From NCBI GenBank assembly GCA_036365455.1, contig JAWQUS010000001.1, forward strand, positions 24,103,001 through 24,167,000: a stretch of DNA of 64,000 bases, given 5' to 3'. Shown here piece by piece: positions 11,568 to 22,625 of this stretch; positions within the stretch are counted from its first letter, which is position 1; every line of letters begins with the position of its first letter. The position numbers and the translations under genes are program-made. The DNA is from Macrosoma leucophasiata (taxonomy: Eukaryota; Arthropoda; Insecta; Lepidoptera; Hedylidae). The notes under the pieces were generated by a model. That model ran no database searches, was not told the DNA's origin, and worked only from the letters and a program-made list of their open reading frames with translations.

Positions 11568-11707
11568 TAAGGCCTCAGGGGTCAGTTCAGTGAGGCAACG
11601 CATCTGTATTTTGACCTCTCAGGTTTATGAAGATGTTTATAGGCTGTAGTTATCACTTAACATCAATGTGATCTGCATGCTTGTTGGCCACTTCTATTGC
11701 ATAAAAA
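11568..11707 (+). mobile_element. SINE-A, 3' half, diverged
   Basis: Starts at the AAGGCCTCAGG block. It carries a small insertion after that block and then the usual TTTTGACCTCT and 3' blocks. Confidence 0.65.
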
Positions 11708-12680
11708 CGTAAAGTTTTAATTTTTGCGCCAACTCACACAACAGACATCCTCCATTGTTAACTTTTGCAAGCTTAAATTTTCATAGATCAAACGTACGGT
11801 GTGTGGCCGGTATAGCCACAACTTCACAATCAGATGTTGTTATACCACGGTCTAAAGAACGTTTCTATTATCAACGTAAACTGATGTGTTACAAGCAATA
11901 TAAACAAAAACCAAAAATGCAACAACCCTAATGAATTTGCGTTTGTATGAGTGAAGACGGCATTCTGCAAAACTTCAAATGCGATAACCTACTTTATGTA
12001 CTCCTTACCCATCCACCTCGAAGGACCAAAACCATGTGCGGTCACTGCAAATTGTGACTCCGCACTTGTTATAAATGCAATATCAAATGCAATATAACGA
12101 GTCCGATCGGTCCAAATGAATGTCGTGTTGAAACTGTTTCTTATTCCTGAGACATTGACACTTAATTCGAAGTTTGCAAAAATATACGAGTGGTAGCTCG
12201 TACAACAGTCTATTATTTATGTGCTTATATTGTTTTCTTACGTTTAACTATTTTAAGTCCCAAATCTCATCAACACACTGCTGCGTCACACTCAAGAATC
12301 TCCAAATATCATATCTGCAAATAACCGTCCAAAAATGACGAGGAAACGTAGTTATTCGCACGAATAAATCATCCATGATTTACTGTCCCATCAAAAGGCA
12401 ATCCGTGAAGACGATACGGGCACGACTCGGTATTTACGAGTACCAAGAATCGGTGACGGACTGAGACCTGTCAAATAAATCAATTTCAACTACAAAGACA
12501 ATTGGTGCTTGCGTGTTAATTACAAGACGATTTGATGTCTGCGTGGCGGGATTAAAGTTGATTTTTGATTAAAAAGTTGACGGGGACAAGGACACGTCCC
12601 AATTTGGATGGTGAAAGACTTTTGCTTAAAAAAATCGGTCAAGTGCGTGTAGGGCCACGCGCGACACGCACTTAAAGAAA
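11708..12680. other. No feature recognised
   Basis: AT-rich intergenic sequence without recognisable repeats or frames. Confidence 0.4.
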
Positions 12681-12770
12681 ATAACTTCACGCCTGTTATC
12701 CCCGAAGGGGTAGGTAGGGGTAAATGCATGCATTCAATCATACATGCGAACACCCACGATTCGCCGGTTA
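12681..12770 (-). mobile_element. SINE-B 3' fragment
   Basis: Antisense match to the last 90 bp of the tRNA-headed SINE-B (full copies at 47011-47320 and 55317-55622), including CCCCTTCGGGG read in reverse. It breaks off at GCCGGTTA. Immediately after it is an 11-bp-arm hairpin (12768-12778 with 12783-12793) made of TGACTCA/TGAGTCA. Confidence 0.65.
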
Positions 12771-12793
12771 ATGACTCATTATTGAGTCATTAA

Positions 12794-13104
12794 CATCTAT
12801 CCATTTTGGAAGATGTACTGTAATACCCATCAATGAACCGTGTAAGACGAAGGGCTGCCCTTGTTAAATGAATAGTTGATGTGGATGTCCATTTTCGTTA
12901 TAGAGACATCGTCCATTATTGCACTATCAATAGTGGAAGAGATATCGAGTTGGCGACCGCATTCGTATGAAGTCTTCCTGACTTCACACGAACGCGTAGA
13001 CAGACAGTAGACAGTCCTATTCTAAATAAATATTATTCAAATCTATGTGTACCTACTAACGTCATCACTATTATTTATCTTGCAATATTTATCTTCTAGA
13101 AGTA
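12794..13104. other. No feature recognised
   Basis: Mixed-composition spacer with no shared repeat. Confidence 0.35.
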
Positions 13105-13265
13105 TTTTTAAAGAAAAGTTTGACTCCACACGGGGACTAGAACCCGCGATTACTAGGGAGTCCAGCCGCTCTCCCTACTGAGCTACCGAAATCCACAAGC
13201 TCCGCCTGAAGTCAAATATTACTATCCATTTTTCTCCCTTTTTTTAAGAAAAATGGAAAGAAAAG
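13105..13265. repeat. Family D foldback, degraded (copy 2)
   Basis: A tRNA-like core on the minus strand (GGGTTCTAGTCCC-type B box, AGCTCAGTAGGGAGAG-type A box) sits between imperfect arms carrying TTAAAGAAAAG, TTTGACT and AAAAATGGAAAGAAAAG. The left and right arms are no longer perfect complements. Confidence 0.55.
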
Positions 13266-13445
13266 CAATCACGCAGGTGATAGGTACCTATTGCGAAAAA
13301 TCAAACCTTATCTGGGGCAGCATTTGTCGTTGTTAAAAGTACCGATATGGCAAACTTTATAATAAAACAATATCGTAACAATATCGCTGTCCATAATGAT
13401 TGTCCTGTTCAAATCTTGACCGAAAACAAAATTTAATAAATTTAA

Positions 13446-13560
13446 AAACTTGCGGATTTTCTCGCGTATACAACACTCCCAAACTTCTTACACCCGACGT
13501 TTAATTCCTAAATCGTTTAATTTCTACAATGTATGAAGCTCGCGAAAACCTACGAAAACG
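13446..13560. repeat. Family X foldback, inverted arrangement
   Basis: 13446-13505 is antisense to the core at 20111-20251 (ACTTGCGGATTTTCTCGCGT, CCCGACG). 13515-13560 returns in sense orientation (TTTAATTTCTACAATGTATG, CTCGCGAAAACCTA). The same switch of orientation occurs at 20059-20255. Confidence 0.5.
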
Positions 13561-13772
13561 TTAAATTTAAAAACCACAAGAGGGTCGCACCAACTTGTCC
13601 CTGCACCTCTCTCCACACTAATCACGCGCTACGTATATTATATGTTACATTATTTGTTAATTTGCCAATGCTTTTTCATCCGCGATTTCATCCGCGTGAA
13701 ATGGGAGATATTTTACCCATAAAAATGTTGAGGGAGTGAATTTATGAAAATTTGTAAATGAATTTATGATCG

Positions 13773-13999
13773 TTTTTTTAATGTAATGGAAGTGGCAAAC
13801 AAGCATGCAGTTTACATTGATTTCAAATGTTGACTGCAGCTTATTGACACCACACACGAAGACCAAGGTCAAAATGCAGTTGCGTTACCACTCCTGAGGC
13901 CTAATGCCTCTATGCAGAAATTACAGGGCCGTACATTACCACCTTACCGGAACACGATAGTGCTGAACACTATCATTTATCGGCAAGTAAATTAGGTTT
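13773..13999 (-). mobile_element. SINE-A, nearly complete
   Basis: Covers the antisense 3' tail through GCCGTACATTACCACC to the CGGCAAGTA block. The first 50 bp or so of the family are missing. Confidence 0.75.
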
Positions 14000-14503
14000 T
14001 GCATTTTTCAGCCTTCTTGGTCCAAGTATTTAGGCTGGGTATTGATATTGTATGTCAGAGAGTCACGACTTTTCTTTTTATATAAACAGATCACAAATCG
14101 AATCCAAACCCATACAGACATCTAAAATTCTATTTTCACTTAGACCATGAGAGACTCGTGACAGTTTATCCCTGCGCACGCGCATCTCTCCGCACCGGTC
14201 GCGCACGCTGGCTATATTAGTGCGTGTTCTGGGAATCCGAACACCTAGGAATAGAGTGCCTCTGTTGGTGGTCTAACCCTTTGGTCTTGTTGAGTGCTAG
14301 ATTTTGTTTTGTATTGATTGTTAGGTCAAAAGTCTGGACTTCCTTTGTGGATTTCCGCAATCAACGTCTTATGATTCATAGAGCGTCATGGTCTTTGACC
14401 AAACTCTTCAAACAAAGAATAAAAAAAAACGTCTTATGATTCGGTTTTATGTATAGCAGGCAATATGCTGCGCGGCTTAGCCCGCAAATGCAAATGTGGA
14501 AAT
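14000..14503. other. No feature recognised
   Basis: Contains a 71-codon plus-strand frame (14224-14439) with no recognisable motif. Confidence 0.35.
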
Positions 14504-14645
14504 ATTGATACAATACAAATACAATACAATTTTTTTATTGTACACCTAAGACAGAACACAGCAACGGGATTAAAAAACGTTATGTAAAATTGGCGGTCTT
14601 ATAGCTAACAGCGATCTCTTCCAGACAACCAAGTGGAGGACAAAT
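14504..14645 (-). mobile_element. LINE 3' end fragment (family N)
   Basis: On the minus strand it ends in a TTGTA-type short tandem tail. It shares the TTTATTGT, GGCGGTCTTAT and TTCCAGACAA blocks with 17456-17600. Two copies with different tails suggest the 3' end of a non-LTR element. No coding part is present, so the clade is unknown. Confidence 0.45.
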
Positions 14646-15011
14646 AAGATTAATACCTTATGTTAGCTGATGATAATGTAGCTTATCATTAATGTAAAAG
14701 TTTTAAAGTTTGGTTTATGTTTTTACTTTTTACATTTTTTTTTCTCTTAACCATACCTGTGTCAGAGAATACGTAATAATAATACGTCCTGTGTGTTGAT
14801 ATAAATATAAGAAAAGCAATGGGATATTTTTGAAATCTTAATTTAAACATTTCCAAATTGGTAAATACTTACCAGTGCCTGATGAATGTGAAGGTAGTAA
14901 AAAAGGAGTACGCATGTATATATATTTCATATAATTGGGTCCTGGAGAGCACTTAAACATGGTCTTTTTTTAAACTACCTAGAGTGAATAACCAGTAATA
15001 ATATTACATTC
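14646..15011. other. No gene seen; short piece of MITE family M6
   Basis: About 14755-14795 shares TCAGAGAATACGTAATAATA with the M6 copy at 60953. The rest is unremarkable. Confidence 0.35.
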
Positions 15012-15296
15012 TTTTTTTTATGTTATGGAAGTGGCAAACAAGCATGCAGTTCACATTGATGTTAAGTGATGACTGCAGCCTATAGACACCCACACAAAGA
15101 CCAAGGTCAAAATGCAGATGCGTTACCACTCCCGAGGCTTAAGGTGTTATGCCTCTGAGCCGAAAATTACAGGGCCGTACATTACCACCTGACCGGAACA
15201 CGATAGTGCTGAACACTACCATTTAGCGGCAAGTATATTGGGTAATGCGGTGGTGCCTACGCCCGCGAGCTCCATCACTGGAGCTCCACCACCAGT
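15012..15296 (-). mobile_element. SINE-A, full length
   Basis: About 285 bp covering all family blocks, from the antisense T tract to GGAGCTCCACCACC. One of the best copies for defining both ends. Confidence 0.8.
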
Positions 15297-15657
15297 AAAA
15301 AAAATATTTACTTACATTGCTTCACACTTCACTCCACATTATTACAGTAGGCACATGGATCTGAAAAGAAGAAATATATACATTAGTTAGGCGTAGTGTA
15401 ACTTACTCTCAGAATGAATTCATTAAACCGTTATAAAGTTCGAATATAAATATATTCAAATCATCCCCAGATGGACTTGGCATCAGAAATAAGAATATGA
15501 TACATGAAAGTGCTCAACAGTTCGATTCACGCGTTCGTTATCACCTAAAACGTGCGAATTATGAGACGAACTACCCTCTGAGGCAATCAAAAGAGACCTT
15601 CAGGGCTGGCAGCGCATTGACAACTCCCTCAATTTAGAAATTAATGAAATAATGACT
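15297..15657. other. No feature recognised
   Basis: Spacer between SINE-A and the tRNA-headed SINE at 15658. Confidence 0.35.
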
Positions 15658-15996
15658 GCTTCGTTGGCTCAGTGGTCGCAATCGCGATGATGAAGCCTGA
15701 GGTCCTAGGTTCGATCCCGAAAATTTGTTATTGGATTTGTTCTGTGAGGAAATTCCCAGTAGTAGCCCGGAGTCTGGTTGTGCCTCGGAGAGCACGTAAA
15801 GCCGTCGGTCCTGCGCCCAATCTCTCTCCGGTCGTGTCGGATTGTCGTCCCATCGGGCTATGAGAGTGAGGGAATAGAGAGTGCACCTGTGTTTGCGCAT
15901 GCACTTGTGCACTATAATATCTCCCGCGCAGTTGGCTAGTCTCCGTTGAGATTGGCCGTCGTGACCGAAATGATGTCTGGAGGACATTATTATAAT
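15658..15996 (+). mobile_element. tRNA-headed SINE (family E)
   Basis: The head has an A box (TTGGCTCAGTGG) and a B box (GGTTCGATCCC), the internal RNA polymerase III promoter elements of tRNA genes. A body of about 270 bp follows, with CCCGCGCAGTTGG and TCTGGAGGACATTATTA near its end. Frames here on both strands are incidental. The head lacks a convincing full cloverleaf, so it is a SINE rather than a tRNA gene. Confidence 0.7.
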
Positions 15997-16507
15997 GAAA
16001 TAATTTCGTGTTATTGCGATAAAAAATACAACTCTCTCGATGCTCAAAATATTCATAGGCCAATTAGGTACTAGTTAATATTCATAGGGTAACCACTTTC
16101 TATCTGTTTGTCCGTCTACTTGTCTCTCAAAAATTTTACAAAAAAAATACATATATTCGTAGCAGAGCTCCAGTAACAGAGCTTAAGAAAGTACCTGTAT
16201 CATCTACATAATTTCCCCCCTTCGTTGATTAAAATACACAAAAAAGGCGGTCAATACCACTAATGATGGTCTCAATATTGAAAACCATAATCAAAGTCAT
16301 GAAACAACCTCTCAATATAAAGACATTAACTGTCTTACGCCCAAAATTTATAAGCATCGCCACGGCGCCAACCAGACTTATGAATCAATAAACGAAGAAA
16401 GTCTGGTCAAGTAATCCAGATATATTATGGATTAAATAATAAAACTGCCTTTCACAGTTACTATAATTATTTTAAACGGAATCATTAAATCAGAAACACT
16501 AATAAAA
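15997..16507. other. No feature recognised
   Basis: AT-rich spacer before the antisense SINE tail at 16508. Confidence 0.35.
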
Positions 16508-16680
16508 TAATAATTGTGGCAACACATTATACGTTCCACTGCTGGGCACGAGTCTCTCCCCTTTTTGGGGGGAGGCCTGGCGCTTACTCCACCACGCTGC
16601 TCCAATGCGGATTGGTGGTGATACCGGTTAGTGGCCAACCCGCTGTCGCATGTTTTCAAACCGCCCATAAGGCCTCCGAC
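16508..16680 (-). mobile_element. 5S-type SINE, 3' part only
   Basis: Antisense copy of the 3' body of the element at 31549-31890 (CCACTGCTGG, ACCACGCTGCTCCAATGCGG, TTTTCAAACCGCCCATAAG). The 5S-like head is missing. An (AAT)n-like stretch at the left corresponds to an (ATT)n 3' tail. Confidence 0.65.
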
Positions 16681-16686
16681 AAAGTT

Positions 16687-16720
16687 AGTTTAACGACTGC
16701 TAGATAGCAGTCGTTAAACT
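16687..16720. repeat. 15-bp-arm hairpin
   Basis: 16687-16701 and 16706-16720 are perfect reverse complements around a 4-nt loop. It sits exactly between the 5S-type SINE fragment and a SINE-A fragment. Confidence 0.7.
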
Positions 16721-16736
16721 TTGATAGATTAGATTG

Positions 16737-16812
16737 CCATACATTACCTCCTGACCGGAACACGAGAGTGCTGAACACTACCATTTAGCGGCAAGTATTA
16801 GGCAATATGGTA
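16737..16812 (-). mobile_element. SINE-A 5' fragment
   Basis: Antisense match from CATTACCTCCTGACCGGAAC to the AGCGGCAAGTATTAGG block. It is inverted relative to the fuller copy at 16870. Confidence 0.65.
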
Positions 16813-16851
16813 AAAAGACGTCAACAGCTGGAAAAAGCCTTCCCCAAAGAC
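16813..16851 (-). mobile_element. RTE 3' end fragment
   Basis: About 35 bp matching the antisense RTE end (GCCTTCCCCAAAGA), as at 56385-56400. It lies between two inverted SINE-A copies. Confidence 0.5.
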
Positions 16852-16869
16852 GCCCATAACAGTTTTACT

Positions 16870-17143
16870 GGTGATACAGCTCCAGTGACGGAGTTCGCGG
16901 GCGTAGGTACCACCGCATTACCTAATATAGGTACTTGCCGCTAAATGATAGTGTTCAGCACTATCGTGTTCCGGTCAGGTGGTAATGTACGGGCCCTGTA
17001 ATTTCCGGCTCAGAGGCAAACCACCTTAGGCTTCAGGAGTGGTAACGCATCTCTAATTTGACCTTGGTATTTGTGCTGCAGTCATCACTTAACATCAATG
17101 TGAACTGCATGCTTGTTTGCCACTTCCATTACATAAAAAAAAA
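16870..17143 (+). mobile_element. SINE-A, nearly full length
   Basis: All family blocks are present, with a deletion of about 20 bp after the TTGACCTTGG block. It ends in nine A's. Confidence 0.8.
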
Positions 17144-17382
17144 TGTACTACAGCAGATTATCTCGGTTTTCTAGACTATGAACCAACAACGCATAACTCT
17201 CGCAACGTCAATAACTTTGAAAGCTTATAAATTAATCTCTCCGCAAAGAACATGTTCGGTTTACGATAAATTCACAGATATCCACTGTTTGCCAACGAAC
17301 GGTAACTCATCGTGCTAATTAAACAACTTGAGTACCGTAGAAACTGGTATTGGAAATATTTACTATCTCAGTATTCTAGGCT

Positions 17383-17455
17383 TCTAGCGGTAGAAGGCCA
17401 CAAGCGCTTGAGTGAGGCTCGGGTTTAATCCCCGGGTCGGGGTAAGTAGATACTC
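17383..17455 (+). mobile_element. SINE-B head, diverged
   Basis: tRNA-like remnant with a degraded A box, GGGTTTAATCCCCGG as B box, and the GGGTCGGGG that follows the head in SINE-B. Confidence 0.45.
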
Positions 17456-17600
17456 ACAACAACAACAAGAACAACAAGAACAACAGTAACTTTATTGTTC
17501 ACCAGACACAACATTAAGAGAAATACAGAAAAGAGAACTTAACGCAGTACAATAGGCGGTCTTATCGCTATATGAGCGATTTCCAGACAAGCTTTGGGTA
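17456..17600 (-). mobile_element. LINE 3' end fragment (family N)
   Basis: Same blocks as 14504-14645 (TTTATTGTTCAC, GGCGGTCTTATCGCTA), but with an (AAC)n-type stretch at the tail end. It inserted directly after the SINE-B head remnant. Confidence 0.45.
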
Positions 17601-17623
17601 GAGGAAAAGATGGGATACTTACA

Positions 17624-17900
17624 ATTTTTTTTGTGATAAAAATGGCAAAGAGGCATGCAGTTCACATTGATGTCAAGTGATGACTGCAGCCTATAGACAC
17701 TTACACAAAGAACAGAGGTCAAAATGCAGATACGCTCCCATTCCTGAGGCGTTATGCCTCTGTACCGGAAATTACAGGGCCGTACATTAACACCTGACCG
17801 GAACACGATAGTGCTGAACACTACCATTTAGCGGCAAGTATATTAGGTAATGCGGTGGTACCTACGCCTGCGAGCTCCGTCACTGTAGCTCTACCACCAG
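17624..17900 (-). mobile_element. SINE-A, full length
   Basis: Complete set of blocks ending in GTAGCTCTACCACC. Only minor changes in the middle. Confidence 0.8.
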
Positions 17901-19160
17901 AATAATAATTTAATTTTAGTGACTTCCCTTCTACCAGTATTTTCTACCCAGGACTCTAAGCTCAATCAACCATTAAGCAACCGACAATAAATTCAAAATT
18001 TCTCATTAAACAAACCCAAAGTAAAATTCTATCACTTAAAAACATTATCTCGTTAAATCATCAGGCAATAAAAATCGGCAGTTAATCAAAGTGTAAAGCA
18101 TCGCGGTGCAGTATAAATCAGGAGGTAAATATGCGCAGGCGCACGATATAGTCGTCCGCCGCCCGCTGCGCTGTGTGCGTGAGACAGGGTTGCCAACCAT
18201 AATGGTTGACTATTCCAACCAAAGTATTGTTGAAAAAGTATTAATAATATGTCTGTCCCTAAATGGTAATTTAAAGTTGTATTTTGTAAGGTTTAGATCA
18301 CTATGTACGGCTCCTTAAGTTTTGGATGCATCTGCATTAAGATTTTTTAGTTTTTGTATGATTTTGCACATACGTTAGGTTGCAGTATTCTCATAAATAT
18401 TAGTTCCCTTTAAAAATCACTTTAGTTTAATAGACCTGAGAGAAATCCATAAAAAATGTCTTATTTCAATAAGTGTAGCTCGCGAAAATCTAAGAACACA
18501 TTATGTATAACAGTTGACAACCCTAGTGATAAACATTCTATAATAATAATTGCTTCGGTGTCATGACTTGATTTTATTTAGTTGTGGTTGTCTTGAAAAA
18601 CTTTTACGTTATAATTAGAAGATAATTTTAACTCAACATTATTCTGTAAGCCCAAATATTGTCGGGGACATAGAACAACGCGGCTCAACGGCCGCGGCGG
18701 ACTGGAGGGGAGTAGCCATAGCGTGTATTACCGATGCAAAACAGTCTGTCATTTTTTGTGGGGGGGGGGAAATTTGTGCGACACACACGCACACCACAAA
18801 AATCGTCTATTACTACGAAACTCACACCTTGACTTTAACAAAATACAGAAACAATTTCACGCACATTTTTAAACATATAGGTGACAGGTATAGGGCCATT
18901 TGGGCTTGTACTTTGACAGAAGGGAAAGCCTGCATATGGCTACCCCCCTCCGGTGTTGCTCTATGGTCGGAGAGATGGAAATTGGCCTGCGAGGAATTAT
19001 GCAGGATAGGAAGTGGAGGAAAAACCTTGATTTAAAGGCCAACGGCCACTTCAGGTCATTGAGACAGTATTTTAAGTAATTCGATACTGTCTAGACATCT
19101 TCCTTTCATGCAGATGAATTAACACTGTTGGGCATAAAATTGTATCTTAAAATCTTAAAC
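17901..19160. other. No gene seen; family X tail relic and a small GC-rich patch
   Basis: 18425-18500 resembles the family X tail (AATAAGTGTAGCTCGCGAAA). 18655-18735 is a short GC-rich patch with ACGGCCGCGGCGGAC. No frame longer than 70 codons is convincing. Confidence 0.4.
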
Positions 19161-19311
19161 GTAACTTCACCCCTATAATCCCCGAAGGGGTAGGCAGAGG
19201 TAAATGCATGCATTCAAGCATGCAAACACCCACGATTTGCCGGTTACGTTTCGGCCCATGTAACAGGTGGCGAGCCTATTGACATAGGTACTGGGAAACT
19301 TCCAAAAAATC
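19161..19311 (-). mobile_element. SINE-B 3' half with internal deletion
   Basis: Runs from the antisense 3' end through GGCCCATGTAACAGGTGG. It then skips about 25 bp to resume at the GGTACTGGGAAACTTCC block. Confidence 0.7.
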
Positions 19312-19719
19312 TTATGACGTTGAAACTAACATACTTTGCAACATTTTTTATTTTATTTACATACTGATCCATACTCTCTGCCTATCCCGGATGGGTCTTG
19401 GCGTGAAGCTACATAAATACTAAATGGTTACAAATTAAAATGGAGGCACGCACTTATCCAAAATGACATTGCTTTTAAAATATAGATAGGTATAATATAT
19501 ATATAAAGTTACACAGCACACCTATTTTTTAATTTTGAATAAAACAACATAACAAGAACAAGAATTCGTAGAATACATTACGAAAAAGTTAAGCCACCTC
19601 GTTTCCTTAAAAAAAAAATGGTATGTACCTACCAGCAACAGAGTATTGGACATCAAAACTATTCTATTTTTTTTTTGCAAATGTTAATATTCGCAATAAA
19701 ATTATTCGTTTTAGGGCAT
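19312..19719. other. No feature recognised
   Basis: AT-rich with several A and T tracts. Confidence 0.35.
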
Positions 19720-19944
19720 TTTTTATGTAACAAAATGGAAAACAAGCATACACTTCATATTGTTGTTAAGTGATGACTGCAGCCTATAGAACCCACAGAA
19801 AGACCAGAGGACAAAATGCGTTGCCACTCCTGAGGCCTAACGTGTTATGCCTCTGTGTCGGAAATTACAGGGCCGTACGTTACCACCTGAGCGGAACACG
19901 ATAGTGCTGAACACTATCAATTAGCGGCAAGTTTATTAGGTAAT
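19720..19944 (-). mobile_element. SINE-A, 5'-truncated
   Basis: Extends from the antisense tail to TTTATTAGGTAATTA. The GAGCTC 5' part is absent. Confidence 0.75.
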
Positions 19945-20058
19945 TAATTATTATTATATTATGAATTTTACATGTTGAACGAATACCTGCATCAGCACAA
20001 ACCTCTTCAGGCTTTTTGATGTAGTTCAAATTGTACAATAGTTTTAAGTATAACTTTT

Positions 20059-20255
20059 TCGTAGGTTTTCGCGAGCTTCATACATCGTTGAAATTAAACT
20101 TGCGGATTAGCAGTCTGCCCGTGACCACGGTAGCTGGGAGGCGACCGAAACGTCGGGTGTATGAAGAAGTTTGGGAGTGAGACGTTATTATATTTGATAT
20201 TATGATTCTGTGCCGGAAATACGCGAGAAAAACCGCAAGTTTAATTTCAACAAAG
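20059..20255. mobile_element. Family X foldback element
   Basis: Perfect 19-bp inverted arms at 20087-20105 and 20233-20251 (GTTGAAATTAAACTTGCGG and its complement) enclose a core with CCACGGTAGCTGGGAGGCGA and CCGAAACGTCGGGTG. The core recurs at 45898-46010 and, less clearly, at 13446, 1598 and 22478. No coding capacity. The class is unknown; it may be MITE-like. Confidence 0.6.
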
Positions 20256-20289
20256 TTTTAAGTATGTTTAAATAAATGAAAAAAGAGAT

Positions 20290-20426
20290 GAGGAGATGTC
20301 AACAGGCTCGCCACCTGTTACATGGGCCAAAACGTAACCGGCGAATCGTGGGTGTTTGCATGTATGCTTGAATGCATGCATTTACCTCTGCCTACCCCTT
20401 CGGGGATTACAGGCGTGAAGTTACGA
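20290..20426 (+). mobile_element. SINE-B, 3' half
   Basis: Begins at GATGTCAACAGGCTCGCC and runs to the GGCGTGAAGTTACG end. It lacks the tRNA-like head. Confidence 0.75.
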
Positions 20427-20952
20427 AAAAAAAAAAATAACTGCGGTGGTGCCTACGCCCGCAAGCTTCGTCATTGGACTTACTTTTATTATAACTTTTA
20501 TTATCTAGACCACTTAAATGGGCAATGAACCTTTTCAGTAAAAATAAATGTTCCTAAATCACACACCACTATAATAAATAAATCAATCTCATAAACTTAG
20601 CATAATGTTAAATGTATCAATTCGCAATTTAGCAAGCTTTGTCTGATTAAAAACTTATCTTAAATAATTTAAAAAGGTAATAACTTAGTTTTTACTGGTG
20701 TGAGTCAACTTCCTAACTTGTTATACAAATGTTAACACTAATGATGCCCGAATCTGAGGAAACCACATAAATTAGCAATTTTCTAGAGAACAAAATGCCC
20801 AATTTAGTCATTTGGTTACAAGCTTAACACTGGGCCAATGGTTCCCAAATTTCTTCATATATATCGTATTGTCATAATTCTTAAATTCCTAAACAACGTC
20901 GGACATAGTACATACGAACTATTTTTGCACTTGATAATTAAAATTAATTCTA
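20427..20952. other. No gene; a few bases of SINE-A near 20445
   Basis: About 20445-20470 has TGCGGTGGTGCCTACGCCCG in antisense order of SINE-A. The remainder is AT-rich. Confidence 0.35.
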
Positions 20953-21231
20953 TTTTTTTTTATGTAATGGAAGTCGTAAACAAGCATACAGTTCACATTG
21001 ATGTTAAGTGATGACTGTAGCCTATAGACACCCACACAAAGACCAAGGTCAAAATGCAGATGCGTTACCACTCCTGAGACGTAAGGTGTTATGCCTCTGT
21101 GCCCGTAATTACAGGGCCGTACATTACCACCTGACCGGAACACGCCGACGACTACCATTTAGCGGAAAATATATTAGGTAATGCGGTGGTGCCTACTCCC
21201 GCGAGCTCTGTTACTGGAACTTTACCACCAG
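20953..21231 (-). mobile_element. SINE-A, full length
   Basis: Complete copy with a 5-bp loss in the ACGATAGTGCTGAAC block. Confidence 0.8.
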
Positions 21232-21364
21232 TGACGGACCATTATATGCTGGCTAAGTGGTTTAGTGGTCGAAGAATTCAATCCTTGGCAATCTCTCAAG
21301 TGATTTTGGACTGTTTAAACTTGGAAAAATGAACTATTGAATAGTTACTACTACTCTAATCTGA

Positions 21365-21480
21365 GGCAATACATGTGAAGAAAAAATTCGACTGTTGGGT
21401 ATGGACTTCGGTAGCTCAGTTGGGAGAGCCACTGGACTAGATTCCAATGGTCGCGGGTTTCATCCCGCCTGAAAACAAAT
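21365..21480 (+). mobile_element. tRNA-headed SINE fragment (family D-like)
   Basis: A plus-strand tRNA-like region with an A box (TAGCTCAGTTGGGAG) and a B box (GGTTTCATCCC) follows a GAAGAAAAAATTCGACT stretch like the family D arm. No second arm is seen. Confidence 0.5.
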
Positions 21481-21496
21481 TAATCTTTTCATTTAC

Positions 21497-21590
21497 GATA
21501 CGGAATACGATAGTGCTGAACTACCAGTTTGCGGCAGACAGACTCTACCAACGGTAAAAAAGCATGTCTGTTTGACACTTTCATAGCATT
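21497..21590. mobile_element. Scrambled SINE-A pieces
   Basis: An antisense 5' piece (CGATAGTGCTGAAC, GCGGCAG) is joined to a sense 3' piece (AAGCATGTCTGTTTGACACT). This looks like a rearranged copy. Confidence 0.4.
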
Positions 21591-21613
21591 AAATACGAAT
21601 AAATAACAACAAA

Positions 21614-21873
21614 ACGTAACTTCACGCTTATAACCCCCGAAGGAATAGGCAGAGGTGAATGCATGCATTCAAGCATACATGCAAACATCTACGATTCGCC
21701 GGTTACGTTTTGGCCCATGTAACAGGTGGCGAGTCTGTTGACATCTCCGGGCACATTACCAAACTTCGAGGTACCGGAAAATTTCCAGGAAACTGAAAAA
21801 TCCCAATAGAACCAGAGATATAGGACTTTACACCATTATCTCTACCCGGGAATCGAACCCAGAACCAGAGGCA
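21614..21873 (-). mobile_element. SINE-B, nearly complete
   Basis: Runs from the antisense 3' end to the B box (GGGAATCGAACCC). The A-box half of the head is missing. Confidence 0.75.
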
Positions 21874-22228
21874 GTTTACAACAACTTTTTTATTATTTGT
21901 GTCACTCAAACTTTGAGAAACTTAGCGTTAGACTAGAATGTCACCAGAAACATTAAGTAGCCGAATAATGAAATGGCCATATTGACATTTCATAAAATGG
22001 TCGTTGGCATCGGCGACGCCAGAGACCCAGTTCACAAGTTCAGTGTTAAGGCTGTGTATTATGACACAATGATTTATTTCACTTAACATCTTGCTAATCT
22101 ATGATTATTTGAATGTTTTTTTGGGTTTCGCACTATGCCTAGTATGAAAGCAAATTTGAAACAATTGCAAGAGCTATCTATTGTTATAGCAATTGTTTCA
22201 CATTTATCCGGAGATATCCGGCGAAATT
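21874..22228. other. No gene; one small hairpin
   Basis: GAAACAATTGC at 22158-22168 is the reverse complement of 22189-22199. Otherwise nothing recognised. Confidence 0.35.
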
Positions 22229-22470
22229 TACAAAGGTAACAATTAAAATTGCACATCGAGCCTGCGAAAGAGACGATTGGCTCATTGACCTTGTAGAGCG
22301 TTATCTCTGTTGCACACTGCCTACGTAAGCACTGACGGTCCGGTATTGGTCAAAACTTGAACAAAATGGTCGACAAACGTCAAATAAGTACGGTGCGAAA
22401 GAGATAACGCTCCACAGATCCGAAATAAGCCGAAGTCTTCTTCCTAGGCTCGATGTGCAATATTTATTGT
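22229..22470 (+). mobile_element. MITE family M5, complete copy
   Basis: Ends carry inverted TTGCACATCGAGCC and GGCTCGATGTGCAATA. Inside are inverted-like GCGTTATCTCT and AGATAACGC blocks. About 240 bp, no coding capacity. Other copies: 44440-45085 (split) and 60889-61338 (minus, split). Confidence 0.65.
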
Positions 22471-22477
22471 TCGCCTC

Positions 22478-22625
22478 TGTATGTTCTTAGGTTTTGCGAA
22501 CTAAACTCTTTGAAATGTAACTAGTTTTCGGATTTATTACGCGTATAAAAATGATTATTTAAAACCAAACCCGACGTTTGGGTCACTTTTCAGCTTTCGT
22601 GGCCTTGGGTTGGTTTTTAATTTAG
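22478..22625. repeat. Family X relic
   Basis: Contains GTTCTTAGGTTTTGCGAAC, ATTACGCGTATAAAA and CCCGACGTTTGGGTC, weak matches to family X segments. Confidence 0.35.

Noticed and set aside
22158..22199. Hairpin that could be a microRNA precursor
   Set aside because: Arms are only 11 bp with a 20-nt loop, too short and weak for a pre-miRNA call.
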